From an uncultured Clostridia bacterium (GTDB lineage Bacteria > Bacillota > Clostridia > Christensenellales > Aristaeellaceae), in assembly GCA_934631025.1 (NCBI GenBank), contig CAKTXR010000018.1, positions 1 to 49,455 on the forward strand: a stretch of 49,455 nt of DNA, in the 5' to 3' direction. A program made the translations under genes and the position numbers. Shown here in pieces: positions 8,335 through 17,244 of this stretch. The notes beneath the pieces are model-generated. The model worked only from the letters and a program-made list of their open reading frames with translations. It searched no databases and was not told the DNA's origin. Positions within the stretch are counted from its first letter, which is position 1, and each line of letters starts with the position of its first letter.

Positions 8335-8666
8335 CAAGGCGCGCCGATTGCGCTGGATTCATACGCGGAGAGGCTGCTTTGGCCTCTCCTTTTTCAATCC
8401 CGCCGCGCGGGGGGGCGCTTCAAATTATTCCGATGCGCGTCCGAAAATCGAAACGCGGCGCGCTCCAACGGATTTCTTCGCGGCGCTTGAAGCTCCTGAG
8501 TTCGAACGAAAGCGCTTCCCGCTGGGAACTTCGCAAGCACAGTAATTGGAAGCTCTGACTCCTATCGGGCTTTTTCAGAGCTGGGCACGGAAAAAAACGC
8601 CGCTTTACGAATCCTCCAAACGCGCGCACCCCGAACGCATCACGCAAAAAAAGGAGGCCACCGGCC
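8335..8666. other. Intergenic region between fakA and recG
   Basis: 332 bases. It contains the fakA terminator and, at 8551-8582, an 8-pair hairpin (AGCTCTGA/TCAGAGCT, 16-base loop) of unknown role. No convincing promoter for recG was identified and no gene is seen. Confidence 0.5.
8367..8394 (+). terminator. fakA terminator
   Basis: Eight-pair stem GGAGAGGC (8367-8374) with GCCTCTCC (8382-8389), 7-base loop, then TTTTT (8390-8394). Confidence 0.85.
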
Positions 8667-10670
8667 ATGAGCGAACTCCGTCTTTCCGATATTAAGGGCG
8701 TCGGCCCTGCGCGTCTCAAGGCGCTGCATGAGGCCGGCATTGATACGGTCTCTGCGCTTCTCGCCTATCTGCCGCGCGAATACCGCGATCTGAGCCATGT
8801 TCGGCCGCTGGGCGAGCTGTGCGCCGGCGATGAAGCGGCGGTGCGCGTACGCGTGACTGGCGGCGCGGCGGTGCATCGCGCGGGCAAGCTGCTGGTGATC
8901 AAGACGCGCGTGAGCGACGATTCCGACACGATGAGCGCGGTGTGGTACAATCAGCCATGGCTGAGGGAGACGCTCGTGCCCGGGCGCGAATTTCTGCTCT
9001 ATGGCAAGGTTGAGGCGCGTTTCGGCGAACTTCAGCTGGTCTGTCCCGCTTTTGAAACCGGCGAGGGCTTAAAACCGGTCTACAAGCCGCTGGCGGGCAT
9101 CACGCCGCGTGTGCTTCAGCAGACCATCCTCGCCGCGCTGGACGCTCAGGACGGCCAGTACGAGGAGACGCTGCCCGAGACGCTGCGCCGCCGCTACGGC
9201 CTGTGCGAGCGCAACTACGCCCTGCGCAACGCCCACTGTCCGCTCAATCACGACGCGCTCGCCGCCGCCCGCCGCCGTCTGGCGTTCGAGGAGCTGCTCT
9301 TCTTTCAGGTCGGCCTGTGGCTGATGCGCGGCACAAAGCGCGAGGGCGTGATGATCGACTGCCCCGACGCGCGCGCGGACGAATACTGGAAAACGCTGCC
9401 CTTTGCGCCGACAAACGCGCAGAGACGCGTGCTTCACGAAGTGCTCGCCGATATGCGCGCGCCCTTCCCCATGGCGCGGCTGGTTCAGGGCGACGTGGGC
9501 AGCGGCAAGACGGCCATCGCCTTCGCCGCGATGTACGCCGCGGTCAGGGGCGGCTGGCAGTGCGCGCTGATGGCCCCGACGGAGATTCTCGCCGCGCAGC
9601 ACTATGAATCGGCGCAGAAGCTGCTCGAGCCGCTGGGTATCCGCTGCGGCCTGCTGACCGGCTCGCTCACGCCGAAAAATAAGCGGCTGGCGCACGAGGC
9701 CATCGCATCGGGCGAATGGCAGGCGGTCATCGGCACGCACGCGCTGATCACCGAGAGCGTGACCTACAATCATCTCGGGCTGGTCATTACCGACGAGCAG
9801 CATCGCTTCGGCGTTCGTCAGCGCACGCTCTTCTCGGAAAAAGGCTCCTCGCCCAACGTGCTGGTCATGTCGGCCACGCCCATTCCGCGCACGCTGTCGC
9901 TGATCCTCTACGGCGATCTGGACATATCGGTCGTCGACGAGCTGCCCCCCGGCCGCACGCCGGTGCAGACGCGCATCGTGCCCGAGAAAAAGCGCAGCGA
10001 TATGTACGGCTTTCTGCGCGCGCAGGTGCAGGCGGGGCGGCAGATCTATGTCGTCTGCCCGCTGATTGAGGAGAGCGAAGCGGTGGACGCAAAGCCCGCC
10101 GAAGTCATCTATGAGGAGCTGTGCACGAAATACCTGCCTGATCTGCGCGTGGCGCTGGTACACGGCCGCATGAAGCCCGCCGACAAGGAGGAAACGCTCA
10201 ACGCCTTCCACGCCGGACAGATCGACGTGCTGGTGTCCACGACGGTCATCGAGGTGGGTGTGAACGTGCCCAACGCCAGCGTCATGGTGATCGAGAACGC
10301 CGAGCGCTTCGGGCTGGCCCAGCTTCATCAGCTGCGCGGGCGCGTGGGACGCGGCGCGGCGACGTCCTACTGCTTCCTCATGGCCGAGCCGAACGAGCGG
10401 CTGCGGCTGCTCACGCGCACAAACGACGGCTTTGAAATCGCGCAGAAGGACATGGAGCTGCGCGGCCCCGGCGAGCTGCTCGGCCAGCGCCAGTCGGGCG
10501 TGATGTCGCTGGGCGCAGGCGCGGCGCTGAGCGACACGGCGCTGCTCAAGGAGACGCACGATGCAGCGCGCGAGCTGCTCAAGAGTCCGGACAGCGCGGA
10601 CGCGCACGCGGTGATAACCCGCGCCGAAGCACTCTTCGCCGAGCGGCTGCACGATGTGGCGATGAACTAG
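8667..10670 (+). CDS. recG: ATP-dependent DNA helicase RecG
   Basis: RecG remodels stalled replication forks and Holliday junctions. The 667-residue protein is near the usual length. An N-terminal HhH-like region (LSDIKGVGPARLKALHEAGI) and an OB-fold wedge domain (AAVRVRVTGG to FGELQLVCPAF) precede the helicase core. Core motifs are Walker A GDVGSGKT near residue 277, DEQHRFGVRQR near 377, SATPIPRTLSL, and motif VI HQLRGRVGRG. The C-terminal TGDGF-type region reads ELRGPGELLGQRQSG. Start ATG 8667 is supported by AAGGAGG nine bases upstream. It follows fakA as in related Firmicutes but after a terminator, so it is probably transcribed separately. Confidence 0.97.
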   Translation: MSELRLSDIKGVGPARLKALHEAGIDTVSALLAYLPREYRDLSHVRPLGELCAGDEAAVRVRVTGGAAVHRAGKLLVIKTRVSDDSDTMSAVWYNQPWLRETLVPGREFLLYGKVEARFGELQLVCPAFETGEGLKPVYKPLAGITPRVLQQTILAALDAQDGQYEETLPETLRRRYGLCERNYALRNAHCPLNHDALAAARRRLAFEELLFFQVGLWLMRGTKREGVMIDCPDARADEYWKTLPFAPTNAQRRVLHEVLADMRAPFPMARLVQGDVGSGKTAIAFAAMYAAVRGGWQCALMAPTEILAAQHYESAQKLLEPLGIRCGLLTGSLTPKNKRLAHEAIASGEWQAVIGTHALITESVTYNHLGLVITDEQHRFGVRQRTLFSEKGSSPNVLVMSATPIPRTLSLILYGDLDISVVDELPPGRTPVQTRIVPEKKRSDMYGFLRAQVQAGRQIYVVCPLIEESEAVDAKPAEVIYEELCTKYLPDLRVALVHGRMKPADKEETLNAFHAGQIDVLVSTTVIEVGVNVPNASVMVIENAERFGLAQLHQLRGRVGRGAATSYCFLMAEPNERLRLLTRTNDGFEIAQKDMELRGPGELLGQRQSGVMSLGAGAALSDTALLKETHDAARELLKSPDSADAHAVITRAEALFAERLHDVAMN

Positions 10671-10813
10671 CGCGCATTGCGAGGGGAATGCGCAAAGTCA
10701 GCCGCCTTGCGTCACCGCTTGAGCGCAGGGGCTTGCGGCGCTGCGTTTTTAAGCGTAACCCCAGCCGCTTCAAGGCGCATTCCGCCGCCCATTCATCACA
10801 GGAGGGATATTTC

Positions 10814-11449
10814 ATGGCCGAAAAATCAGCCCTGCGCGCGGCGCTTATGCTCAATCTGGTCATGGTCGCGCTGGAGATCGCCGGCGCGGTTATGAGCTGG
10901 CGGCAGCTGGGCGTCTGGATGTTCCAATATTACACGCAGGACAGCAACCTCCTCGCCCTCGCCGCCTGCGCGCTGCTCGCCGCGTTCCAGCTGCGCGCGC
11001 TGAGGACGGGCGCGGCTATTCCCGTCTGGGCGCAGCGGCTCAAGTATGCCGCCGTATGCTGCCTGTCGATCACGTTTCTCGTGGTCGTGCTGGTGCTCGC
11101 GCCCATGAGCGGCGGCGCATACGGCCTGATGCTCTTCGAGGGCACGATGCTGTATCATCATCTGCTCTGCCCGCTCGCGGCGTTCTTCGGCTTCATGCTC
11201 TTCGAGAAAAGGCCTACGCTGCGCCGCGTCGACGCGCTCCTGCCCGCCGTGCTCACGTTCCTCTACGCCGCCGTGCTGACCGCGCTCAACATCGCGCGCG
11301 TTGTGGACGGCCCCTATCCGTTCCTGCGCGTGTACGCCCAGAGCGTGCCCGTGTCCATTCTCTGGGCGCTGGTCATGCTGGGCGGCGCGGAGACGCTCTC
11401 CTGGGGGCTGTACGCGCTGCACAGCCGCCGCGCGCGGAAAAACGGCTGA
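10814..11449 (+). CDS. Pr6Pr-family integral membrane protein
   Basis: A 211-residue protein with about six hydrophobic segments (for example ALMLNLVMVALEIAGAV, YAAVCCLSITFLVVVLVLAP, VLTFLYAAVLTALNIARVV, VSILWALVMLGGAETLSWGL). YTQDSNLLAL and LYHHLLCPLAAFFGFMLFE match the conserved histidine- and asparagine-bearing loops of the Pr6Pr (FAR-17a/AIG1-like) family. The function is not established in bacteria. The start is set by AGGAGGG at 10800-10806, eight bases before ATG 10814; the longer upstream frame is arginine-rich and not membrane-like. It lies 143 bases after recG and ends at a bidirectional terminator. Confidence 0.75.
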   Translation: MAEKSALRAALMLNLVMVALEIAGAVMSWRQLGVWMFQYYTQDSNLLALAACALLAAFQLRALRTGAAIPVWAQRLKYAAVCCLSITFLVVVLVLAPMSGGAYGLMLFEGTMLYHHLLCPLAAFFGFMLFEKRPTLRRVDALLPAVLTFLYAAVLTALNIARVVDGPYPFLRVYAQSVPVSILWALVMLGGAETLSWGLYALHSRRARKNG

Positions 11450-11477
11450 CACGGCCTGCCAAATCTTGATATGTGAA

Positions 11478-11523
11478 AAACGCGCTTTGCTCGGAAAGTC
11501 TCCGAACGAAGCGCGTTTCTTAT
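11478..11523. terminator. Bidirectional terminator
   Basis: An 18-pair stem (11478-11495 with 11501-11518, two G-U-type pairs), loop AAGTC, flanked by A and T runs on both sides. It can serve the Pr6Pr gene (plus) and the lipoprotein gene (minus), which converge here. The right arm contains GAACGAAGCGCG, shared with the terminator at 28120-28164. Confidence 0.85.
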
Positions 11524-11537
11524 GCGATTACGGGCGC

Positions 11538-12149
11538 TTATTCGCCCTCGGCGAGCGTATAGCTGACCGATTCCAGCTTTTCATCGCCGCTGAAGAGCAC
11601 CTGCACGACGTCGCCCTTGGGGGTCGCCCAGACGTAAAGGCGCTTGATCTCCGGATTGTCGCTGGTATCCTGCGCGATCTGAGCCAGCTCCATCGCGCGG
11701 CCGCCCAGCGCGCCGCAGGTCATGGCGTAGGTGTAGTTCTTGTTCAGCGCGGAAAACTGATCGATGTTCGTGGCGTTCGAGATCTCGCCAAGCTGGCGCA
11801 GATCCTTGTAGTAGAGCACCTTGGCGCGCAGCCGGCCGCTGTCGAAGAACGCCGCGGCAAAGCCGTAGCCGTCCTCCATCACCCAACTGTAGCTGTCGCC
11901 CGATTCGCCCTCTTCCTTAACCGGCTCGCCGTACTTTTCCGTCAGGCTGTCCAGCGTCTCGTCGAACGTCACGGCGTTATAGTACTGATACAGCGCCTCG
12001 CGGTCGGTGTACATCGGCTCGGTCATCGGAGCCAGCGTGGCCGTGGGTTCGGCGTTCGGATCGACGGTATCGCCGCCCTGAACGCAGCCGGTCAGAAATA
12101 GCGCCATCGCCAGAACCAGCGCCGCGAGAGTCGTCCATTTTTTGAGCAT
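11538..12149 (-). CDS. Lipoprotein of unknown function
   Basis: A 203-residue protein with a type II signal peptide: MLKK, a hydrophobic stretch and the lipobox LTGC with Cys22 as the lipidation site. A short acidic, proline- and threonine-rich linker follows. The mature domain, from about residue 50, starts TFDETLDSLTEKYGEPVKEEGES; this TLDSLxEKYGEP pattern resembles the repeat seen in SmpA/OmlA- or BLIP-like folds, but the match is only suggestive. The rest (SYSWVMEDGYGFAAAFFDSGRLRAKVLYYK) has the alternating pattern of a small beta-sheet. It would sit on the outer face of the membrane. It has its own promoter and converges on a shared terminator. Confidence 0.75.
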   Translation of the reverse strand: MLKKWTTLAALVLAMALFLTGCVQGGDTVDPNAEPTATLAPMTEPMYTDREALYQYYNAVTFDETLDSLTEKYGEPVKEEGESGDSYSWVMEDGYGFAAAFFDSGRLRAKVLYYKDLRQLGEISNATNIDQFSALNKNYTYAMTCGALGGRAMELAQIAQDTSDNPEIKRLYVWATPKGDVVQVLFSGDEKLESVSYTLAEGE

Positions 12150-12184
12150 TGCATTTGTCCTCCCGAAAAAAAGCTCTTTATTTT

Positions 12185-12213
12185 ATTGTAACACATTTCT
12201 CGGGTCTTAACAA
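12185..12213 (-). promoter_or_regulatory. Promoter of the lipoprotein gene
   Basis: Minus-strand TTGTTA (12213-12208), 17-base spacer, TACAAT (12190-12185), 36 bases before the start codon. Confidence 0.6.
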
Positions 12214-12234
12214 GCCCCCATCGACGGAAATCTC

Positions 12235-14334
12235 TCAATCCTTCCGCTCCCGAACGAGCAGCAGCGCCTTCGCGCCGTCCGTCCGCACGCAGTCGGTATC
12301 GGCATAGAGCGCGCCGCTCGCCAGATCGCGCCAGTCGGCCTTCTCCGGCAGATGAATCGCGTTTTTGCCGCTGAAGAACACGCCGGTGAAGCGCGCGTCG
12401 CCGTAATAGACCGCGCCGGCCTCGCCGATCAGGCGGCAGTTCGCCTTTTCCGCGATTTCGCGCATCTGACAGCGCGTTATGCGGCTCAGGCAATTCATCA
12501 CGCGCCTTCCCCGTCGGACGAGCTTTGCGCGGCCGTTTTCCTCGGCGAGTATCTCCGCGTCTGCATCGGTTATAAAAAGCGTCGGGCAGCCGCCGTCCGC
12601 AGACAGGCCGTCCTGTGCGCAGGAAAAGCCGGTGAACGCGCGCACGTTGTCCAGCCCCGCCCGATCGCCGGTATAATAGCCTGCGGCGTAGTTGAACATG
12701 AGCGTTGCGCCCCTCGCTTCAAGCGAGCGCGCCCAGTCGGGCACGTCGCCGCCGATCGCCAGCGTGTGCGCGAAGATCACCAGACGATAGCTCGACGTGT
12801 CGATCGCGTGAATGTCGGACAGGCGATAACTGTCAAACAGTACGCCCGACATGGCCAGCTCGGCGAGAAAATCGCGCGAACATCTGTTGGTCAGGCTCGT
12901 GCTCACGCCCGCGCGCAGCATGCCCTCCTCGCCCATGAGCACCAGTACGTCGGCGGCGCTCTCATAGGGCTGCTTTTCGATCAGCCGCTTGGCGCGCGCC
13001 ATGCGCTTTACCTGCGCCATCAGCGCGGGATGATCGAACCAGCCGCCGCCCAGATCCATCCACCAGAAGCCCGAATTGTGCGAAAGGTTCTTGGCGAACT
13101 CGCGCCAGAACACGCCGCAGGTATCCTCGACATTATCAACGCGCCCGTTGCCGTCGCCCGCGAGGAAGGTGCGGTTATCCAGCTCGTCCAGCCACAGCTT
13201 TTTCAGATTGACCGACTGCGCCGGAATCATCTCTCCGCCGGGATTGTTCTCATTGGTGCGATAGTACGACTTGGGCGCGGCCAGAAAATCGACGTACGGG
13301 CTGTCCAGCAGCCGGTCGATCGCCAGATGTCCGGCGTACTGCGCGTTCTCGCAGAAGTTCATATAGCCATAAAATGTGCCGTACGCCTTGCCGGTCTTTT
13401 CCTTGACGATGCGCCCGAAATGCGCCGCCGCGTCCACCACCGCGTCCGAAACGAAGCGGTCGTAGTCAACGCACAGCGTTTTCCCCACGCGCATCAGCCC
13501 GTCCAGCGTATCATTCTGCGCATAGCGCACCTCGGGCGAGGGCAGGAAGCAGGTGTTTTCGTCGATGTTTTCCAGCCCCCATGCCGCGCACACGCCCGCC
13601 CGCGAGCCGTACCTGTCCTCCGCCCAGCGAAAGAAATTCCTGAGCTGAACAAGGCCGTAATCGCCGTAATGGCCGCAGGCGCGCCCCCACTGCATGACCT
13701 CGGCGCACGGCCCGAAGCCGACGTGATAGCCCACGATCCTCTCGGCGTAAGGCCCGCTCTCGATGTGATCGATCAGCCGCGCGAGCGCTTCGCCCGCATC
13801 CCGCTTCCAGCATTCGGACGAAACCGACTGGAGCGCGATCAGCGAATTCACGTTGGGGCGCGGATCGACGAAATCCGCGTCGGCGATCTGATAGCCGTGC
13901 TCCGCTTCATAGCCGAGCCAGTCCTGTCGCGGCCCGCCGGCCATCTGGGCGATTTCCGCCGCCGTGCGATGCGGCGCGCCCTCCCAGTAGACGAACGTGT
14001 CCTCCGGATGCGCGCGGCACCACAGGGGCGGCACGTTCAGTTTGACGCGCGGCATATAGAAGCAGTCGGGATTGGCCGCGAAAAATTCGTCCAGTATGCG
14101 GTCGGTCAGCGAATAGTCGTATTCGTCCTCGCCCATCCAGCCGGCGTGGAGAATCGACGTGTGAATTTTTACGCCCGCGTCCGCAAACTGCCTGTGATAG
14201 CGCACGAACCGGCTCTGATCGGCGTACATGATGAGCGGCCGCCCCGCCGCGTCCTTAATCGGCGGGTCATAGCAGAACCCCAGCCGCGACCAGAACAGCG
14301 GCTCATCGCGCAGCAGTCTGTTGTAATCGGTCAT
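12235..14334 (-). CDS. GH42-like beta-galactosidase-type glycoside hydrolase
   Basis: A 699-residue intracellular enzyme of the GH-A clan. The N-terminal TIM barrel includes KIHTSILHAGWMGEDEYDYS, FYMPRVKLNVPPLW and the probable acid/base glutamate in VGFGPCAEVMQWGR. A later glutamate in LWLDELDNRTFLAGDG is the candidate nucleophile. A second domain (AADVLVLMGEEGMLRAG, YRLVIFAHTLAIGGDVPDW) resembles the glutamine-amidotransferase-like trimerisation domain of GH42 enzymes. The specific substrate is unknown. The frame is open upstream for 232 more codons, but AAGGAG nine bases before ATG 14334 and the start of similarity fix the N terminus. A TTGCGC-18-TACAAT promoter precedes it. No terminator is evident before the lipoprotein gene downstream. 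Confidence 0.75.
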   Translation of the reverse strand: MTDYNRLLRDEPLFWSRLGFCYDPPIKDAAGRPLIMYADQSRFVRYHRQFADAGVKIHTSILHAGWMGEDEYDYSLTDRILDEFFAANPDCFYMPRVKLNVPPLWCRAHPEDTFVYWEGAPHRTAAEIAQMAGGPRQDWLGYEAEHGYQIADADFVDPRPNVNSLIALQSVSSECWKRDAGEALARLIDHIESGPYAERIVGYHVGFGPCAEVMQWGRACGHYGDYGLVQLRNFFRWAEDRYGSRAGVCAAWGLENIDENTCFLPSPEVRYAQNDTLDGLMRVGKTLCVDYDRFVSDAVVDAAAHFGRIVKEKTGKAYGTFYGYMNFCENAQYAGHLAIDRLLDSPYVDFLAAPKSYYRTNENNPGGEMIPAQSVNLKKLWLDELDNRTFLAGDGNGRVDNVEDTCGVFWREFAKNLSHNSGFWWMDLGGGWFDHPALMAQVKRMARAKRLIEKQPYESAADVLVLMGEEGMLRAGVSTSLTNRCSRDFLAELAMSGVLFDSYRLSDIHAIDTSSYRLVIFAHTLAIGGDVPDWARSLEARGATLMFNYAAGYYTGDRAGLDNVRAFTGFSCAQDGLSADGGCPTLFITDADAEILAEENGRAKLVRRGRRVMNCLSRITRCQMREIAEKANCRLIGEAGAVYYGDARFTGVFFSGKNAIHLPEKADWRDLASGALYADTDCVRTDGAKALLLVRERKD

Positions 14335-14373
14335 ATGAAAAAGCTCCTTATTCTCAGCAAATGTCCCACTCCG

Positions 14374-14403
14374 ATTGTAGCACACTTTTCGGCCGCGGCG
14401 CAA
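14374..14403 (-). promoter_or_regulatory. Promoter of the GH42-like gene
   Basis: Minus-strand TTGCGC (14403-14398), 18-base spacer, TACAAT (14379-14374) with an extended TGC. Confidence 0.5.
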
Positions 14404-14473
14404 CCCAAAGCGCTGAAGCTGCTGTATCATCGCGCCCACCGTGACAGCCGCGCGTGAATTTTGGGCGTTCCCT

Positions 14474-14908
14474 TCAAAAGATATGCACATATTCCCGCAC
14501 GGCCGTCCAGTCGCCCAGCGGCCTGTCGAGCGCGTCGCGCGTGTGCGCCGCGGCGGTCGCGCCATCGCCCGGCGTGAGCAGCACCACCACATGATACCAT
14601 CTCGCGCCGTTCCAGAGAAACACGAGATCGCCCGCCTCCGCCTCGTCCGCGCGGCAGAGCTGAGCGCGCCCGTCCAGCAGCAGCCATTCGCGCAGGAAGC
14701 GCACGCCGCTCCACGAGGGCGTTCGCTCGCCCATAGAGCGGTAGTACCACCCCGCCGCCATATCGCCCCAGCCCGCCCACAGGCACTGCGACGCGAAATT
14801 GGCGCAGTCGCCGCCCAATGCCGAGAAATCGCCGAATCGCGGATTGCGGCCGAGCGCCCACCGGCGCGCATAGGCGACCGCCGCCTCCCTGTCGTACGCT
14901 GCGCGCAT
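14474..14908 (-). CDS. Amidase-domain (Amidase_6-like, cysteine hydrolase fold) protein
   Basis: A 144-residue protein that is essentially one domain. It begins MRAAYDREAAVAYARRWAL, with NPRFGDFSALGGDCANFASQCLWAGW. This matches the putative amidase family found in Clostridia and Bacilli, where the cysteine in GGDCxNFxSQ is the presumed nucleophile. The histidine in RWYHVVVLL and a downstream aspartate or asparagine would complete the site, as in NlpC/P60-type enzymes. There is no signal peptide, which is unusual if it acts on peptidoglycan, so it may act inside the cell or be exported by another route. The start is supported by GGAGAGGGGG upstream. It is divergent from the radical SAM gene. 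Confidence 0.75.
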   Translation of the reverse strand: MRAAYDREAAVAYARRWALGRNPRFGDFSALGGDCANFASQCLWAGWGDMAAGWYYRSMGERTPSWSGVRFLREWLLLDGRAQLCRADEAEAGDLVFLWNGARWYHVVVLLTPGDGATAAAHTRDALDRPLGDWTAVREYVHIF

Positions 14909-15013
14909 GGCGCCGCCCCCTCTCCTGTCCTATCAGGAAATGCGCCTTTTCGCCCCCGCATGACAAAAAAGCCGCGCAAGGGCGTACTCAGTAACCGACT
15001 CTTCACACAGCCA

Positions 15014-15022
15014 TGATATAAT
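15014..15022 (+). promoter_or_regulatory. Extended -10 promoter for radical SAM-queA
   Basis: TGA then TATAAT (15017-15022), about 44 bases before the TTG start codon. The -35 is poor, as expected for an extended -10 promoter. Confidence 0.5.
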
Positions 15023-15065
15023 GATGCCATATGATATGAACACAGCCTTTTGAGGAGGATTCAAT

Positions 15066-16190
15066 TTGAAAATATCCAAGCAGGACGCTCTGATGTGGTT
15101 CTCATTCTTCGCCGCGCTGCCCGAGGACGAGGAAATCATGCCCCGCCAGATGGAGATCGTCTACGCGGTGTTCGCGCAGCTGGAGGACGCGGTTGAGGCG
15201 CGACGGGCCGAAAAGCTGGCCGCCATTCCGAATCTCAAGTCGCTCGCCGGCCGCACGCTCTATGTCGGCAGCAGCGACAAATTTTCGCGCGGGTGCCGCT
15301 CCTGTCTCACCGGACGCGGCCTGAACGCCATCCGCAAGACCAACCGCTGCAATCTCCAGTGTCCCTTCTGCTACAATTACGGCGAGCTGGACTGCCAGCC
15401 GCCCATCGGCGAGGATATGTGGGAGATCGGCGGCAGCAAATACCGCGAGCGCGACGTAGAGCTTCTGCTCTCGATCTACGACAAGCCCAGCGGCGTGTCC
15501 TACGTCTATCTCGAGCCGTTCATGGAGATTGAAAAGTACTACGGCATCATCAAAACGTTCCGCCGCGCGGGCGTTTATCAGCATATGTACACCAACGGTA
15601 CCCTTGCCACAGAAGATAATCTGCGCGCGCTGGGCGAGGCGGGGCTGGATGAGCTGCGCTTCAATCTCGGCGCAAGCAACTGTGCGGATAAGGTGATCGC
15701 GGCCATGGCCACGGCGAAGAAGTACATTCCCCACGTCGGCATTGAAACGCCCATGACCCCCGATTTCTTTGCCCAGTTCGCCGAAAAGAAGCAGGCGATT
15801 CTGGACACAGGCGTGGAGTTCATCAACTGCGCCGAGCTGCACCTCAATCCCAACAACATCGCCAATTACGAGGGGGAGCCGATGTACATCTCCCGCCACG
15901 GCTACATCTCCCCGATCTTCAGCCGCGATCTGACGCTCGATTTCATGCGCATCGCCGCCGAGGAGCATTGGCCCTGCGTGGTTCACGACTGCTCGAACGC
16001 CACGAAGTTCGCCCGCGACATCAACCTCAAGGCCAAAGAGGGCGGCTGGTTCGGCCAGAGCAGCTATGCCTGTGAGTTCGAGCGCTACCCCTTCGAGGCG
16101 TTTTTCCCCGCGCTGGAGGATCCGTCCCTGCCCTTCGTGACGGAGGAGCCGCTGCCGGAAGGCTATCGTCCCGGCGACATCGTCCTGTAA
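15066..16190 (+). CDS. Radical SAM protein of unknown specificity
   Basis: A 374-residue enzyme with the radical SAM cluster motif C-x3-C-x2-C (Cys95, Cys99, Cys102, in NRCNLQCPFC). A preceding C-x2-C pair (Cys77, Cys80 in SRGCRSC) could bind a metal or a second cluster. Downstream are barrel elements YVYLEPFMEIEKYYGII, HMYTNGTLATEDNLRALGEAG, LDELRFNLG and GIETPMTPDF. Translation begins at TTG 15066, with GAGGAGGA six bases upstream. The queA start follows 28 bases after its stop, so the two are probably cotranscribed. No QueE signature was recognised, so a role in tRNA queuosine or another RNA modification is only suggested by position. Confidence 0.85.
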   Translation: MKISKQDALMWFSFFAALPEDEEIMPRQMEIVYAVFAQLEDAVEARRAEKLAAIPNLKSLAGRTLYVGSSDKFSRGCRSCLTGRGLNAIRKTNRCNLQCPFCYNYGELDCQPPIGEDMWEIGGSKYRERDVELLLSIYDKPSGVSYVYLEPFMEIEKYYGIIKTFRRAGVYQHMYTNGTLATEDNLRALGEAGLDELRFNLGASNCADKVIAAMATAKKYIPHVGIETPMTPDFFAQFAEKKQAILDTGVEFINCAELHLNPNNIANYEGEPMYISRHGYISPIFSRDLTLDFMRIAAEEHWPCVVHDCSNATKFARDINLKAKEGGWFGQSSYACEFERYPFEAFFPALEDPSLPFVTEEPLPEGYRPGDIVL

Positions 16191-16218
16191 ACAGCAACCA
16201 TCGAAAGGATGAAGCGAT

Positions 16219-17244
16219 ATGAAAACGTCCGATTTCATGTATGATCTGCCCGAGGAGCTGATCGCCCAGACGCCGGTCGAGCCGCGCGACCACAGCCGCC
16301 TGATGGTGGTCGACAAAAACACGGGCGCAATCGAGCACAAACATTTTTACGACGTGATCGACTATCTCAATCCCGGCGATTCGCTGATCATCAACGAGAC
16401 GCGCGTCATTCCGGCGCGTCTGATCGGCGAGCGCGCGGGCGGCGGCGCGTGCGAAATTCTGCTGCTCAAGCAGCTCGGCCCCAAGAAGTGGGAAACGCTG
16501 GTGCGCCCCGGCAAGAAACTGCGCGCGGGCGCAACGGTGACCTTCGGCGGCGGCAAGCTGAAGGCGGTCATCGCGGGCGACACGGACGCGGGCGGCCGCA
16601 TCGTCGATTTCGAGTGCGAGGGCACGTTCGAGGCGGTGCTGGACGAGCTGGGCGAGATGCCGCTGCCCCCCTACATTCACGAAAAGCTGGAGGATCGCGA
16701 CCGCTATCAGACGGTCTACGCCAAACAGGACGGCTCGGCTGCCGCGCCGACAGCCGGGCTGCACTTCACGCCCGAGCTGCTGGCGCGCATCAGGGCGAAG
16801 GAGATCGACGTCATTCCGGTGCTGCTGCACGTCGGTCTGGGCACGTTCCGGCCGGTCAAGTCGGAGGACATCGAGGATCACGTCATGCACACGGAGTATT
16901 ACGAGATCAGCGAGGAGTCCGCACGCCGCATCAACGAGACGCGCAGGCGCGGCGGCCGCATTGTGGCGGTGGGCACGACGAGCGTGCGCACGCTGGAATC
17001 GGCGGCGATCGCTTCCGGCGAGGTGGTGGCGGGCTGCGGCTGGACGAGCATCTTCATAAAGCCCGGCTATGAATACAAGATGGTAGACGCGCTGATCACC
17101 AACTTCCATCTGCCTGGCTCGACGCTGATCATGCTGGTCTCCGCACTGATGGGCCGCGAGCGCACGCTCAGCGTCTACGAAACCGCCGTCCGCGAGCGCT
17201 ACCGTTTCTTCTCCTTCGGCGACGCCATGTTAATCACCGGCTGA
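16219..17244 (+). CDS. queA: S-adenosylmethionine:tRNA ribosyltransferase-isomerase
   Basis: QueA transfers and isomerises the ribosyl group of SAM onto preQ1 in the tRNA anticodon, giving epoxyqueuosine. The 341-residue length is typical. Family motifs are MYDLPEELIAQTPVEPRDHSRLMV at the N terminus, INETRVIPARLIGER, YQTVYAK, AAPTAGLHFTPELL and HVGLGTFRPVKSEDIEDHVMHTEYYE. LITNFHLPGSTLIMLVSA lies near the C terminus. GAAAGG lies about nine bases before the ATG. It is the second gene of a two-gene unit. No tgt or queuosine-biosynthesis neighbour (queC, D, E, G) is in the window. Confidence 0.97.
   Translation: MKTSDFMYDLPEELIAQTPVEPRDHSRLMVVDKNTGAIEHKHFYDVIDYLNPGDSLIINETRVIPARLIGERAGGGACEILLLKQLGPKKWETLVRPGKKLRAGATVTFGGGKLKAVIAGDTDAGGRIVDFECEGTFEAVLDELGEMPLPPYIHEKLEDRDRYQTVYAKQDGSAAAPTAGLHFTPELLARIRAKEIDVIPVLLHVGLGTFRPVKSEDIEDHVMHTEYYEISEESARRINETRRRGGRIVAVGTTSVRTLESAAIASGEVVAGCGWTSIFIKPGYEYKMVDALITNFHLPGSTLIMLVSALMGRERTLSVYETAVRERYRFFSFGDAMLITG

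Noticed and set aside
14335..15030. 232-codon upstream extension of the GH42-like gene
   Set aside because: It is an arginine- and alanine-rich shadow of the amidase-domain gene, and a ribosome site and promoter support ATG 14334.
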